DNA of 64,000 bases from Phymatolithon calcareum (GCA_977006965.1 OZ345353.1:3472001-3536000); one strand, 5' to 3'. Shown: positions 22,350-33,802, numbered from the stretch's first letter. The notes: generated from the sequence alone by a model not told the origin. Made by a program: numbers and translations.

Positions 22350-23547
22350 CAGCAAACCATTCTCTCCATATGACACGACAGCAGCTAGCTGTTTTATATC
22401 TCATCGATCACAATTGGAACAATCATGGGCTCAACACATTTCTACTTCGACCATAAACCTATTCTTCTACGCTTCCACGACGACAGTCATCTCAACGACT
22501 TACTAGTCATCGCTTTTGTCCTTTCTAGGACCGAAATCGGACTCTCGCTGTCGACCTTTCTTCTACGAGGTCGCGTTGTGCATGTCGGTTACCGAACGTT
22601 GCTGTCGAAATTTCGCTACGATAGGTTTTCAAGATTTCGCGACTTCGTTAGCCACGTCGTCACCGGTAACACCCTCCCTTGTTCATGAGTGGATGCATTC
22701 CTGCAAACGTGAACATCGCACATTTCTCAACGCAAATGAATGTTTGGCCCGGTACGCACCGGTGACATTGGGCTTTAGCAACGCTCTGTCAGCATTCTTT
22801 TCCTTCTTTCCGGCGGTTCTTTAAACAACTTCATCAGCGTACATTCGCTGATTATGGTTTTCTTTCAGGTCCATTCTGCCTTACTCCCATTTGCCAACCC
22901 ACACATGCTACTCTCGCCATCAGGGAGTTCTCATCTCGGGCTTTCTCTGTGGCTATCGGCGGAAGAAATTAATCAACTTATCGCGATTTGCCTCAACGCG
23001 CACTACGAATTTCCGCTTCGCAGAAAATTCATGGGGCCGGTGCACGTGCTTCAGCAACACCGTCGTGGACTGTTCACATCTCGTGCTCGCGTTTTAGCTA
23101 TCGTCGGAAGCAGTTAAGCGACTTATCGAGATTTGCCAAAACACGCGCAACGGGTTTCTTCTTAGCGGGTGCTTCACGGCGCGCACGGGAGCAAGCGACG
23201 GACGTACGGAACGCCGGTTGGGATGCTCAAGGTACCGGTGGTCGGTTGGGTGCTCTGCCTCGTGTTCTACCGCGAGATCACTTGGGGGCACTTGAAATAT
23301 CCATTCTGAGTGATCTCCCGCGCATGCCACGTGTTCTTCCAGCCAGCGCTAAGTTTTCGAAATATTTTTTGGACACTTATGCCACGTGGGGACAATTATC
23401 AAATTTTTCTCATACGCCCCGACGGACATCTGTCCTAATTCCTGTATAATATCGGACTTTCGACGCTCTACCTTGACCATGCCGCGTGAACGTATTCTTC
23501 GTGCGCGGACGCGCTGTTGGAAAAGCCACAAATCCTTTTCTTTCCTC
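22350..23547. other. 3' untranslated region of the outer gypsy element
   Basis: No gene recognised. It contains a direct repeat of about 60 bp: GCTATCG at 22952 and at 23097 starts two copies (145 bp apart) that share GGAAG, CTTATCG, GATTTGCC and CGCGCA landmarks. Confidence 0.55.
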
Positions 23548-23559
23548 AAGGCAGGGGGG
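23548..23559 (+). promoter_or_regulatory. Polypurine tract of the outer element
   Basis: AAGGCAGGGGGG directly precedes the TGTAATG start of the 3' LTR. Confidence 0.75.
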
Positions 23560-23879
23560 TGTAATGCCTTTGAGTGGGGATTATGATGCGCACCTAAGAG
23601 AGACCTTTGCCCTGCTCGATAGCCAATCATCGTTGAGTTTCTCCGGGAGATTTTAGTAGGAATATCTCGCCAAGTTCACATAGAAGAGCGAGAGAGAGAT
23701 TGAACACCCAACACAAACCCACCACACACCCTACACTCCAACACACAACACAATAGTGGAGACACTCACTGTCTCCACGGGCACATGTTTCTGAATAAAC
23801 GAGCTCGCACAGGCGATTCTAATGTGCGGGGTGCCTTCACGCACGCACTTAACGACGCACAGCCAACGCGAACGTTACA
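23560..23879 (+). repeat. 3' LTR of outer gypsy element
   Basis: Aligns with 8336-8653, including the AATAAA signal, the GAGCGAGAGAGAGA run and the ACGTTACA end. Confidence 0.85.
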
Positions 23880-24579
23880 GCACGACATTTGAAAAACCGA
23901 AAGAAATTTTGGCTATTACCGTATAGATGTATACATTTGAAGGAACATATATTTGTGATATGTTCGAAAATTTTAAATTTATTCGTATATTTTTGTATAA
24001 CTTTTCTTGCTTCTCTATATGCCGAATTTGTACCTTCTTCTAGACCTAAATCTAGCTCTTTCAAAAGAACCCAGGAGAGCAGTAATCATAGAACGGCTTC
24101 AAGGAGAAAATATGGTTTAGTTTGTTATTTCTTGCGAACTAGAGAGACAACAGATTTCATATTTATGGCGAAATTGGCGAGTATTCCATATCTTGAGCGC
24201 CATATATCTGTTTTTAACGATTGAATTGCGGAATATTTCTTGTTCTATCTAGTAGACTGCACGGCCTCCTTCAAATTGTTCAGTAGAACTTTAATGCTTG
24301 CGACTTTGTGGCGAAATATTCGCCGCTTTAATATCTGGCATATGGCATATGTATGATTTTCTGTTCAGACGAATATATTGGAGTTTTTTCGAACATATTA
24401 AAACTATATGTTCTTTCAAATATATGCATCTAGATAATGGCAAAAATTCTTTAGAAATGCCGTGCCTTCAGTTTAATACATATTTAGTTGCAAACATTTA
24501 ACAGTGTTAAAAATTCAAAGATAGTTTCAAAACCGCACTAATTTCAAAGTTTTCCCGAATCCTCCTGGTTACATAGTTT

Positions 24580-25560
24580 GCAATTACACAGATTACACTT
24601 CATATTTGTATCTTCTTGATTTTCACATCTTTTGAGAAATTATTTTACTCCATACGACTCTCAAGACATTTCTCGATAATGACAAATCAAACTCAAATTT
24701 ATGTTTGTTCACGCGTGCCGCACTATTTTGATATAATAGCTACGCCATTTTTCGCATAACAAAATTCTGATAATCCAACAAAGAGTGTCTGTAACGCAGG
24801 ATCTAGAAGTATCAAAATTCTATTAGAAAGTAAGACTGCTTTGTACTAGTTTGTTATGAGATTATACCTGTTTCAAAAATATTTACTCAAATTTGAAGAA
24901 TAATTGGGCAATTTTGAGTCAGCCCAAAAATGATAGTCAATTTAAAAATGCCAAGGTAGCACTTGTCTTGCACCTCACGGAATCTTTACAGTGTTCGACA
25001 TTCACATTAAATGCTGTTTGTCCTTAAAAATGGTTCATGGTCTGTTTCTGCAAACGTTTCATAAAGCGCGGCACGATTTTGCGAATTTGGGTAAAACGTA
25101 GTCCTCATTAACCGTGGAGTTTCTTAACTCCGATGCTGCGGCTTGCCAATTAATGAGAATAGCCTGATCCTGTACTTCACAATCTGCTCCCAATAGATAT
25201 TATCCGCACATGTATTTCCCGCCAAACTTGAGGTCTTCGTTTTAGCTAAATTCTTTAAGAAAATAAAGGGGATATACAAAGTTCCATAAAATCTCAAAAC
25301 ATTTCAGATCAAATTGAACGCTGTTAGACAACTGCTTTGTCATTTCTACCCTATTTGCGTGCCTCGCCATAAATTGCGATTAATCCTGGCCAAAAACGGT
25401 GATCTGCAATGAGACCAACTGGCAGTACTCGCTGTACCTGTTTCCATCAATGGTTCAAAAACCCTTATACCGAATCAAGTATAAATATCAACCACTTTTT
25501 CAGACTATACAATTTATTTCATACAACGTTTAAATGATTTTATCAATAAAAAGGAGGAAT
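24580..25560. repeat. Dispersed repeat R1, copy d (outer and central segments)
   Basis: 24590-24760 matches 57830-58010. 24785-25560 matches 41260-42045 over its whole length, with shared phrases such as GATCTAGAAGTATCAAAATT, TGGGCAATTTTGAGTC and CTCCCAATAGAT. Comparing copies suggests that the full family has a central segment of about 800 bp which copies a and c lack. No gene seen. Confidence 0.6.
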
Positions 25561-25950
25561 TCCCAAAATGCCGACCAAAAGTTGCGAAAGTACGCTAAAC
25601 ATCCAACCAAGCGAAAACTACTACTCATCCGTTACGTGGAGCGCTGAGAGTTTCGTTTTTGGAGGGAGAAAGGGAAGTGGCTGCTTCTTTCTCCTTGATC
25701 TAACTTTCTGCACATCCTCGTATTCGTAAGAATAGCTCAACGCACCACGCTCCCGCACTAATCACTTTGAAACCATGAACAAGAAGATGGTCGTGGTACA
25801 GGTGAGCGACTATTTTGGATCAAGTTTCGACAATGTGTTTACGCCGTGATCTGCCGCAACGCGTCAATCGGGAAGGCACACGTCGTGGAGAGGCGCAAAA
25901 ATAACAGCGTCTGACACTCATCTGTCGCCAGCGCACAGCTTGCACATTTC
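25561..25950. other. No recognisable gene
   Basis: Spacer. Nothing beyond weak open frames. Confidence 0.4.
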
Positions 25951-26465
25951 GAATGAATGTCAGCGTATTACCAAGTCAATTGGTTACAGCTGTGTTGGAG
26001 GCCCTCAAGGGAGCGCCAGCTAAAGACTCAGCAACCTGGGCCAAGCAACAGGAGGGCAACATCACGCGTATTGCACTTACTGATTGTAGCGCCAGGCTCC
26101 AAAGAACCCGACGCCACATGGGAGAGAAAAGCCCAAGAGAGGAGAGAGAAGAAAAGAGCGGGAGAGACAGAAAAAGAGGAGGAAAGAAAGACACGCAAGC
26201 AAAACCTTCGGGACAAACAGACAGAGTAAGCGTGCAGATCAGCATCGGAGCACTCCAGGGCTTTGCGGGAACACAAGCGGGCATGGTGATCAGACACGGG
26301 CGCGAGGCTGCGCCGTACTGGGCTTCCGAAGCTCAACGAGCGCAACACAATCGTCCATGTGTTGAGGACAAGCGCGTTAGCCTCGGGGGAATTCCAGCGG
26401 TCGAACGGAACGAACACGAGCGCGAGCCTTCGCGAATGGGGTAAGATGAGCTTGGTGATAGTCAA

Positions 26466-27275
26466 ATGGACGACACTGCGCATCTTACGACAAGAGGAAC
26501 AAAAGAAGGGAAGAAGGAAAAGACAGGCCGGGACGACGTCGTCCTCAGACGGCGACCTTGGCTGGACCGTCGACCTCCGAACGAGCGCACGAAAAAGAGA
26601 AAAGGGAACTTGAGCGCATTTGTCTCCGTGCTGGCTTGCATGAAGACGGTTGTGCACAAGAAGGTTGGGAAGAGCTCCGACTCCGCGTGGTCGAAGGTAC
26701 GTGCAGGCCACGTTGAGCGTGCTACGAGCCGAGCATTCGAGCCGAAATCCAGAACTCCCCCACCTTCCTTTACTCAGAGGAAGGAAATAACTAGCTTATA
26801 TACTACGACCCACGCGAAAGACAGCGATGCAGCGCATAGACATACGAGAGACACTTGCAAGTATGGCCCAACAGATCACCTACCACGAGCAGCATGACTG
26901 TCGCGATCCAAGTTGTGCGTCCTACAGTCGCGAGAGGAAAAAGAGACCGCCTTGGGACAGCGACATAACAGCGGGTGCTACACTTATGACCAGTTAGTAC
27001 AGAAAGATGTGGTGCCATTTGAACTTGTCGCTAAGCCGGGCCGTAAGCTCAAGAAGCCTTATGTGCCTTCCGAAATAAGGGCCCGTCATTGCTTTTCGTA
27101 TGGAAACAACCGTCACTTCTCGCAGACATGTGGTAGGCTCAACATACACGGCCTTGTCAAGGCGAAGCGAATGCCCATAGACAAAGCGGCTCAGTCCATG
27201 ATCATCGACCTCACCGCCCTCGATAACAGACATGATATCAATGTTTGCAACGAAGAGCTGAACCGGAGAGAGTAG
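26466..27275 (+). pseudogene. Gag-like relic with a damaged zinc knuckle
   Basis: One reading frame runs from 26466 to 27275 with a single TGA at 26895-26897. Its C-terminal half contains CFSYGNNRHFSQTC, which has the exact spacing of a retroviral-type CX2CX4HX4C knuckle except that the second Cys is Tyr. The sequence before it is Lys/Arg-rich. That suggests the end of a retrotransposon gag, but no protease or polymerase follows. The upstream frame 25953-26444 is Arg/Glu/Lys-rich because of a purine-rich tract at 26110-26220 and may or may not belong. Confidence 0.45.
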
Positions 27276-27444
27276 CATACGCAATAAAACTTACTGTCTT
27301 CTAAAGTGCTCTGAGAAACCGATAAGTAGTAGGTTCTGCTGGGAGAGTATGATAGTATTTTTTGCTATTGGTGAGCAGTAGCCTTTGGCTGGGGTGGATA
27401 TTTAGCGTACTTTTACCACATTTAGTGGACATTTAGCGAATTTC
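27276..27444. other. Short spacer
   Basis: Nothing recognised. Confidence 0.4.
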
Positions 27445-27720
27445 CTCGTTAAAAAAGCTATGATCGCCCTCTGCGTCACTCCTCTTCAAACTTTTTCCTG
27501 GAAACGTTTTACATATGACAGATGAAATAAACGAGGGCACAGCAATCGGTCGTGTAGGGAAGTTCTGCAGCCCCAGCGTACCTCTTTGATTTCATATACA
27601 GAAAAAAAGGTATTTTCTGACCAGACAAAAATCAATTGTCCCACTTTCTGAATTTCTGACAAAAAAAGAGCAGTGTCAAAACACCACGGGTGCTTCATGA
27701 TCAATTTAGTGATCTTCTCC
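27445..27720. repeat. Dispersed repeat R1, copy b
   Basis: 27450-27510 matches 42045-42110 (CCCTCTGCGT.ACTCC and the following CCTGGA.. block). 27510-27720 matches 58085-58265 and about 1160-1380. This joins segments seen separately in the other copies. Confidence 0.6.
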
Positions 27721-28799
27721 AAATAAATCATCCTATTGTATTCAAGGCTATTCAAAAGCAAACGCCGGATTGTGATGATGCACCTTTTGTAGAGGGCAGT
27801 GTTCATTTCGGACGGACCGCAGAACAATCCGATTGCTCTATTCGCCCAACTTTCAAACCATTGCTAGATCATTTTTCTAAAAAATTCGTAAGATCCTGGA
27901 AAGATTTTGGAATTTTTCTTCTTCAATCCGTTTCGTATCCGTCCACTTTCTGAGCTATGATCCAGTATCAGAGAAGATCTTGCTATTCAAAATATCAGTT
28001 CGTCCTAGTTTTGTTCTGCTTTTCTAAAGAAGAAGCAGAATTGGTTTTGTATTTTGTTCTGAGATAAAATTATTGAACAACCTCCCGATTTGAGGCAATG
28101 TGAACGTAAATTGATTTTCAAGACGAAAATAGACATTAAGGATCCAGTAAGAAACAAACCTGTCGCTATTGCTTGAGCTAAATAAAATCCTATCCGGTCT
28201 TTCAGCGCATTCTTCACACCGTCATCCAATAATTAGTCGTTTATACTATGCCTTTCGAAAACTTTATCTAAAAGAGTGTGAAAACTGTGCTCACTCTTTC
28301 CAGTTCCTCTCCGACGAAGAGAGAAAGCGAGAGGCTGTTCTCCTTCCGTAGTGGGATATCCCTGCAAGAGAGAAATTCGCGGGAAAAGAGTGCAACTCTA
28401 AATTTTCCCGCCATCGATGCAGCCTCGATTTGAAACGTGTGCATCGACCATGTGCCGCATGTAGTTTGGAATGCCCGCACATGCGTTTTTATTGGCAGGC
28501 GGCAGTAAAGCGTGTTTTTGTGCTCTGTGCAGCAGCAAAGAAATAGCCATTCAACGCTGCGTGAGACGCAAGAACGGATTTTAGAGCTGTTTTCATCTCA
28601 AAAAGAAATCTCACTGAAATTTCGCTGGCAAATTGTCCTTCCACGTCGAGATGTAGAGCGTGGTTTCAAACTGGTTGCCAGGATGAGTGTAATCGTGTTG
28701 TTGAAGGTGGATCTATCCCGCGGCATCGATCTAGCTTCAAAAAGCGTTTTAAAACATCATAACGATTGTTAAAGGAAACAGTCATTAAAATGATCGACT
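27721..28799. other. No recognisable gene
   Basis: Short frames on both strands, none with a family motif. Confidence 0.4.
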
Positions 28800-29335
28800 G
28801 CGGTGGTTTTCATTCTGTTACATGGACGGAATTAGCTGTAATACTGTAATACACGTGTGCGCAGACTTAGACCACTGGAGCAGTAAGATGGACAAGAGCT
28901 AAGGGACTGTCACCGAAACTCTTGATCATAAGTGCACCTGTGCAAAGTGAGCATATTAGTAAATACAGCAAACTTGTTGAGTATATAAGTAATTTCCCTT
29001 TCCTAAATTAATTTCCTCAATTACTAATAAAATCACAAAGTCTCCCGTATTTACTAATATACTCACTTTGATACGCGAGCACCAGGAATGGATCAATAAG
29101 AAGCATTTAGAGGACCCCTAGATGTTAAATAATGTACACTTTGTGTAATTCGAATAACCTGCAATAAACGAACAAACAATACTCACTTTGCACAGGTTCA
29201 CTTATGATCAACAGTTTTGTTGACAGTGCGCTAGCTCTAGTTCATCGTACTGTTTCGATGGTAACAGTCTGCTCACACGTCTAGCACAGTATTATAGCAA
29301 CTGTGATTCTGCTCAATAGCGGACTGAAAACCTCA
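28800..29335. mobile_element. Foldback-type DNA element with long inverted arms
   Basis: The left arm (about 28800-29002) and right arm (about 29140-29335) are reverse complements over at least 130 bp, with mismatches. The clearest block is TTGATCATAAGTG followed by ACCTGTGCAAAGTGAG at 28923-28951, matched inverted at 29182-29210. Next outward are CTGTCA..AAACT, GCTGTAATACTGT against GCTATAATACTGT, and GGTTTTCA. A 24-bp ATTAGTAAATAC / GTATTTACTAAT pair lies nearer the centre. There is no transposase frame inside. Outer ends are approximate. Confidence 0.7.
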
Positions 29336-29349
29336 TCTGGTGTGGTGAG

Positions 29350-29782
29350 CAAGGGGTGCACCAATTTGAATGCGATTGCAATCGAGTGCAATTCAGGCAA
29401 TTCGATTGGGATTGACTTGAACGACTGGATTGCAATCGTGATTGCTGAACATAACTAAATTACAGTTTAAGATTAAGATGCAGGCCTGAGATGCAGCCCT
29501 GAATAGCTAGCAAGTCATGCATCTCAGGTACGGTGCCGGAAGCGATCGTGTTCGTATGGCTACCCTAGAGAATGCGGAGCACAATGATCTTTAATATCTG
29601 ATTAGAACTGCGAGTGCATTTCTTGAACTGACAGGTAGATTGCGCATGGCTTCTGAATTGCGAAATTGATTGGTTTGCCATGATGATTGCAGTTTGAATT
29701 GGAAAAAGTAAAGTGTTATCAATTTAATTGTCTAATTGAGAGCTCTGCTTCAATCTCAAACAATTAAATTGGTGCGCCCCTG
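29350..29782. mobile_element. hAT-type MITE with perfect 8-bp target-site duplication
   Basis: The left end is CAAGGGGTGCACCAATTT. The right end is the complement of CAGGGGCGCACCAATTTAAT. Both flanks carry GTGGTGAG (29342-29349 and 29783-29790). The 8-bp duplication and CA(A/G)GGG ends are hAT hallmarks. The interior is rich in AATTGCAAT-type motifs and encodes nothing. The ACCAAT part of the ends resembles the ends of the two hAT elements in this window, so the same transposase family may have moved it. Confidence 0.85.
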
Positions 29783-29790
29783 GTGGTGAG

Positions 29791-30342
29791 TGTCGACACG
29801 AGTCATTCCGGCATGTATATCGGTCCGATCTAGCGCCCGGAAGGCAAGATTCGGGATTCCTCTTCCAGCGCCCGATTTCAAGGTACGAATTGTCGCCTCA
29901 GCTCCTTATGGCAATTTGAGATAAAATTGCAATTAGAAGTCTTCTCTTTCGCTTATACTTACACGAGTTTTGTGTTCTTGTCTTCTCTGCTGTAGCTTCT
30001 CTTACCTGCCTACTTATTCCAGTTTCTCTACATCATATTATCAATCAGCGCTACTGTCTACCCTACACGGTGCCAGTCGGCATAATTTGTACAGAGCCAC
30101 CTCCACTAGAATGTTTCGGTCAATATTGGTACTTTTTGTGAATGTTTCTTTGCGGCTTGAACGTCGTAATATTACAACAGGCTACCATTTAAATCGCCGT
30201 TTACAGTGCCAAACAACTCTTTCGAAGTTTAGCTTCACACCGGGGGCCAGATTTACCTCCATCACCAAACGCACCTTTACTTTCGTCAACCACTTCGAAA
30301 GAAGATCTACTCCATGAGATGATTGGACAGTTTGCAGATGTG
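29791..30342. other. No recognisable gene
   Basis: The open frame 29970-30317 is Ser/Arg-rich without motifs; not called. Confidence 0.4.
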
Positions 30343-32303
30343 CAGAGGTAGTACCAATATTATTGTTATTTATTTGGGCACATGATGCCATAGCAATTGC
30401 AATACCAATGATGCAAGGTTGAAGGAAATAGGAATTGCAATATCTGACCATTCTTCCAATATCAATTGCAAGAACAGAATCAAATTCAGGTCCTCCTGCG
30501 CCATGTCTTCACTCACGCGTTGGATCACTCTTGCGCTCTGGGCAGTGTTCATCGCCAAGGAGACCGACTGCTGATCCCAGTAACCTTTGTTCACTTTAAG
30601 AAACAGCACGGCTTCTAGTAATAACGGTGTCATCCTCCTGCGATTGTCTGTCAAAACATTCTTGACAACCGACCAAAGCCTCTCCACCTCGGCAGTTGAT
30701 CCAAGAATAAAGTCGCAATTTATATAAGTCTGATGCACCTCGACACGCTTGCGCTTTTTTACGGCAATTCTTTCCCCCACCGACAACCGGCCTCCACCCG
30801 ATCCGCGGATGGAGCTTGTTATACCGTCATCGTTTTCCAGTTTCAGCTTCTTGCATGCATCCTTCTCTTCATTTGTCATAGTATCGGACTCACTGCGCTA
30901 TATCTTAACAACTCCCGACTCGAATGCTGGGTCGCACACAATTGATGCACGTGATGCAATGTAATGTATTCAAAGCTGAGATCAGTAAAATGGTGAGTTG
31001 ACATCGTACTTGCACTGCTCGACTGCTGAAATCAACTCATCAAGAGCTAAGCTGCCGTCCGGAAACGAAGCACCGCGCTTCTTTTGTTCTAGAGTTTCCG
31101 GGTTGATTTGCTTAAACGGACTTGCGTACAGCATAGATCTGTTGCGGAACTGCTCGCTCTCGTCCATAGCTATCGTTGCTCCTTCCGCCTTTTCCGCATC
31201 GATTAACTGCTCGCGTATGCGGTTGAAGCGCTTGAGCATACGATACTTTCCGGACCAACGCGTCTCATTATGCATAACTGGAGCCAATTCACTAATCTTG
31301 CGTAGTATTGCCGGGTTCTTCGGTTTTTTGCAGTCCTTCATCCTTGCATGCACTGAGTCTATCGCTGCTTGGAGTCTATCGTCACTGACAAGCATCTTGT
31401 TTACCTCTAGGTTGAGCCTATGACTAGCACAGCTAACATGAGCTATTTTCATAAGCCTGGCGATTGACTTATTGACATTGCAGCTGTCGGCAACCTGACA
31501 AACTTCCCAGGTATGCACGTTGACCCCGAAGAAGTCGAACACGTCTTCTAGTTGACGCACTTGAGAGTGTGCGTTGAACGTAGTGGTTTCAGGATCCGAC
31601 ATTCCTCCTTGAACATCATTATCTTCTACTTTCGAAATAAGACTCACAGACAGAAGCCCAATAGCGAGCTCTTCATTCTCGCGCGCGGTGCCTCTTTCTA
31701 GCATCTTCACACGCCTCATGAACAATCCGCGTACACCCAAGAAATTTGTCCCATGGGCGGTCCAGCCATCGCGCATACTGGCTCCTTTGGTATCAGCAAT
31801 ATCGTATCTGATTCGCAGTTCGACGAGCTCAACGAACTTGAATAGTGTCTCTTTGAATATCCGAGTTGAGAGCTTCTCACGGAAACACGAAAACTTGCGA
31901 TATTCTTCGCTTTCAACTTGTGACACCGGCAATGACATGTAGACGACAAGTCTAATGTACCCGTACATGGCCTTTTCCTTGTCAGTTGCGAGAAATGTCA
32001 TTGGTGAGTGAGTGGCGATAAAACAGCTTGCTTGGCGGCGGCGTAGACTGGCCAGCTCATCTCTGTAGACCTGAAAAAGGTGATTTTCGCTTCCTCCAGA
32101 TATGCAACTCTTCAGGTGACTTTATGGGTTAATATAACCCTTTCCTTTTTTAAAAGCGATTTCACCGTAATCTCGGCAGTCAGCACCTTTCGGGCAGAGA
32201 AGGATGTTAAAAAGCACCTTAAAGCGTGTTTTACGGTTCTGCGAGACTGCAAATCGCGTTCTTCTTCACGTAGCTTCTGCGTTAGCACCTCAACAACTTG
32301 TTG
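30343..32303 (-). mobile_element. hAT transposon copy 1, missing its transposase 5' end
   Basis: It begins at the terminal inverted repeat CAGAGGTAGTACCAATATT and is collinear with hAT copy 2 (46826-49250) up to about 32303, where similarity stops abruptly and gypsy sequence begins. The other inverted repeat is therefore missing. Either the gypsy fragment was joined here by recombination, or one element truncated the other. Confidence 0.75.
30370..32001 (-). pseudogene. hAT transposase, copy 1
   Basis: The frame 32001-30982 (339 codons) and the C-terminal frame 30879-30370 are in register, separated by a few stops that begin with a TGA at 30982-30984. DGWTAHGTNFLGV belongs to the RNase H-like catalytic core. 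INCDFILGSTAEVERLWS with the following LLEAVLFLKVN is the hATC dimerisation domain. The N-terminal zone at 32363-32112 is in another frame, and its first residues come from gypsy DNA. No BED zinc finger is seen. The transposase would cut at the inverted repeats; this copy is inactive. Confidence 0.75.
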
Positions 32304-33775
32304 AACAAAATGGATTATCTCATGCTGGCAGAAAACGACACCCACGTATTTACGGATCATCACAACCTATTGTTTGTCTTCAACCCTCTTGCTCTGGATT
32401 CATCATTGGGTATAAATGTTGTGCTGCAGGTCCAGAGATGGGGTTTATAACTATCCGGGTTCTCGTATGGGATAGAACATGTGGAAGGAGAGCGAAATGT
32501 CATGCCGGATATTATGACACGATTAGCTTGCATTATCTTAGTGGAAAGACCGGAAACAGAGTTCCGAAGCCATTGTCAACCACTGTGCATGGCACTCGCC
32601 ACATTGAAGTTATACATTTTGATTTCCTATACATGGGCCCGGATGTTGAGGAGCACAAGTATATACTCGTCATCCGAGACGATCTGTCATCGTATCTGTC
32701 CCGTTGTACGGCACAAGCTGCAAAGGCTGAGGTCACGGCAACGGAGCTGGCTCGTTGGATACGGACATTCACCATCATGGAGATGTGAGTGAGCGATCAA
32801 GGGTCGCATTTCAAAAACGAAGTCATGAAAGAACTGGCCGAGGAGCACCGTATTGAGCATAACTTCACGGTTGCGTATTCCCCTTGGGTGAACGGTACGG
32901 TGGAGAGCTGTATGAAAACTGTTCAGGCAGCTTATCGCTGTTGACAATCGGAGCTGAAACTGGGGACCCAAGATTGGCCTACAGTAATTGGCATGATAAT
33001 GACAGCTCATAATGAAGCTCCACTCAAGCGATCGGGAAGTCGTGAGGATGGGACTTTTCGAACCCGTTTGGAAGTTATGACCGGAATCAAGCGGGCAATG
33101 GCAATGTTGCATTCAACAGCAATTGGAAAATCCAATGCCAAAGTGAGAAACCTAGAGAAAATCCGGGCAATGCAGAAATTGGATATTGATTGTTTGCGAA
33201 AGCGTTTTGATGGATTGCAAAAAGACGTGTCTGAACGAGTTACTGAAAATCGCGCGAAGAACATCAAGTCGCACAACAGGAAAACGAACTTGGTGGAAGC
33301 GAAATTTGAAGAGGGAGATTTTGTCTTGGTAAGACGTGCCCAAGACAAAGGCCACATGTAATCGTATCGATGGGTCGGACCGCACCGGATTACCAAAGAC
33401 TTCAGTGAGCTGATCTATGAGGTAGGGCAGATGATAACTCAAAAAGTTGAGAAAGTACATGCGGCACGCTTACAGCTGCATCGAGCAGGAATGGACGGCG
33501 CAAAAGTATCCGAGGAACAGATATCGCATACGGAGTGCAGCGAGGCAAAATACGAAATCGTGGAAGAGGTAATCGACGTATCAGGGAACGAAAGTGATGG
33601 GATGTTTGTTCAGGTTAAATGGTTGGGGTTGCCGGATCGTACAGATTGGACATGGCACCCAATCAAAGATATTCATGAAGATATCTCGGATAAGGTTGAA
33701 GAATTTTTGAGGACAACTAAGAAGAAGCGCGCTGTGAAGATAGCTCGCGAACAGATTGGTTTGTCCCAGTAAATG
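32304..33775 (+). pseudogene. Third gypsy element: RNase H end, integrase and chromodomain
   Basis: RNase H residues FTDHHNLLFVFNP (about 32352-32390) and EHVEGERNVMPDIMTR (about 32477-32525) are followed, in a different frame, by integrase. The integrase has IHFDFLYMGP (first Asp), VSDQGSHF (second Asp) and NGTVESC (Glu), so the DDE triad is kept. In that frame (about 32520-33772) only three isolated stops occur: TGA at 32786, TGA at 32942 and TAA at 33359. A chromodomain ends the protein: YEIVEEVIDVSG at about 33550, then FVQVKWLGLPDRTDWTWH. Gag, protease and RT are absent, replaced by hAT copy 1. It is a different lineage from the inner chromovirus, judging by the RNase H and chromodomain wording. 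Confidence 0.8.
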
Positions 33776-33802
33776 CCTCTGCTAAGCAGAGCCATGGGGC
33801 AC

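Larger units (their letters stand above)
8336..23879 (+). mobile_element. Outer Ty3/gypsy LTR retrotransposon, split by a nested chromovirus
   Basis: It is bounded by LTRs of 318 and 320 bp that begin TGTAATGCCTTT and end ACGTTACA, with a primer-binding site after the first and a purine tract before the second. Removing the inner element (11403-21358) leaves about 5.6 kb. Domains in order: a short unassigned leader, reverse transcriptase (about 9040-9760), RT connection and a truncated RNase H (about 9780-10150), integrase (about 10282-11200), the insertion, then a basic AT-hook tail (to 21927), an array of short inverted repeats and the 3' LTR. No credible gag or protease fits in the 380 bp between the 5' LTR and RT, so those were probably deleted. 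Several frameshifts and stops and a changed RT active site make it inactive. Its LTRs look more diverged from each other than those of the inner element, as nesting predicts. Confidence 0.85.
8332..23883. repeat. 4-bp target-site duplication of the outer LTR element (GCAC)
   Basis: GCAC lies at 8332-8335, immediately before the 5' LTR, and at 23880-23883, immediately after the 3' LTR. The undisturbed opposite arm of the host element carries this motif once, which supports the duplication. Confidence 0.75.
8225..24575. mobile_element. Long-inverted-repeat (foldback-like) DNA element hosting the nested LTR elements
   Basis: If the outer LTR element is removed and one GCAC kept, the left arm is 8225-8335 joined to 23884-23995. 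The right arm is about 24367-24575 and is its reverse complement with scattered mismatches. Matching landmarks are AACACTGTTAAAT (near 8290 and near 24500, inverted), GAAGGCACG, the TTTGAA..GAACATAT block and the ATATGTTCGAAAA block. The spacer between the arms (24000-24370) is AT-rich with no credible gene. Because the right arm has an uninterrupted GGCACGGCATT, the left arm's interruption shows exactly where the outer retrotransposon entered. True outer ends are not certain. Confidence 0.65.
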
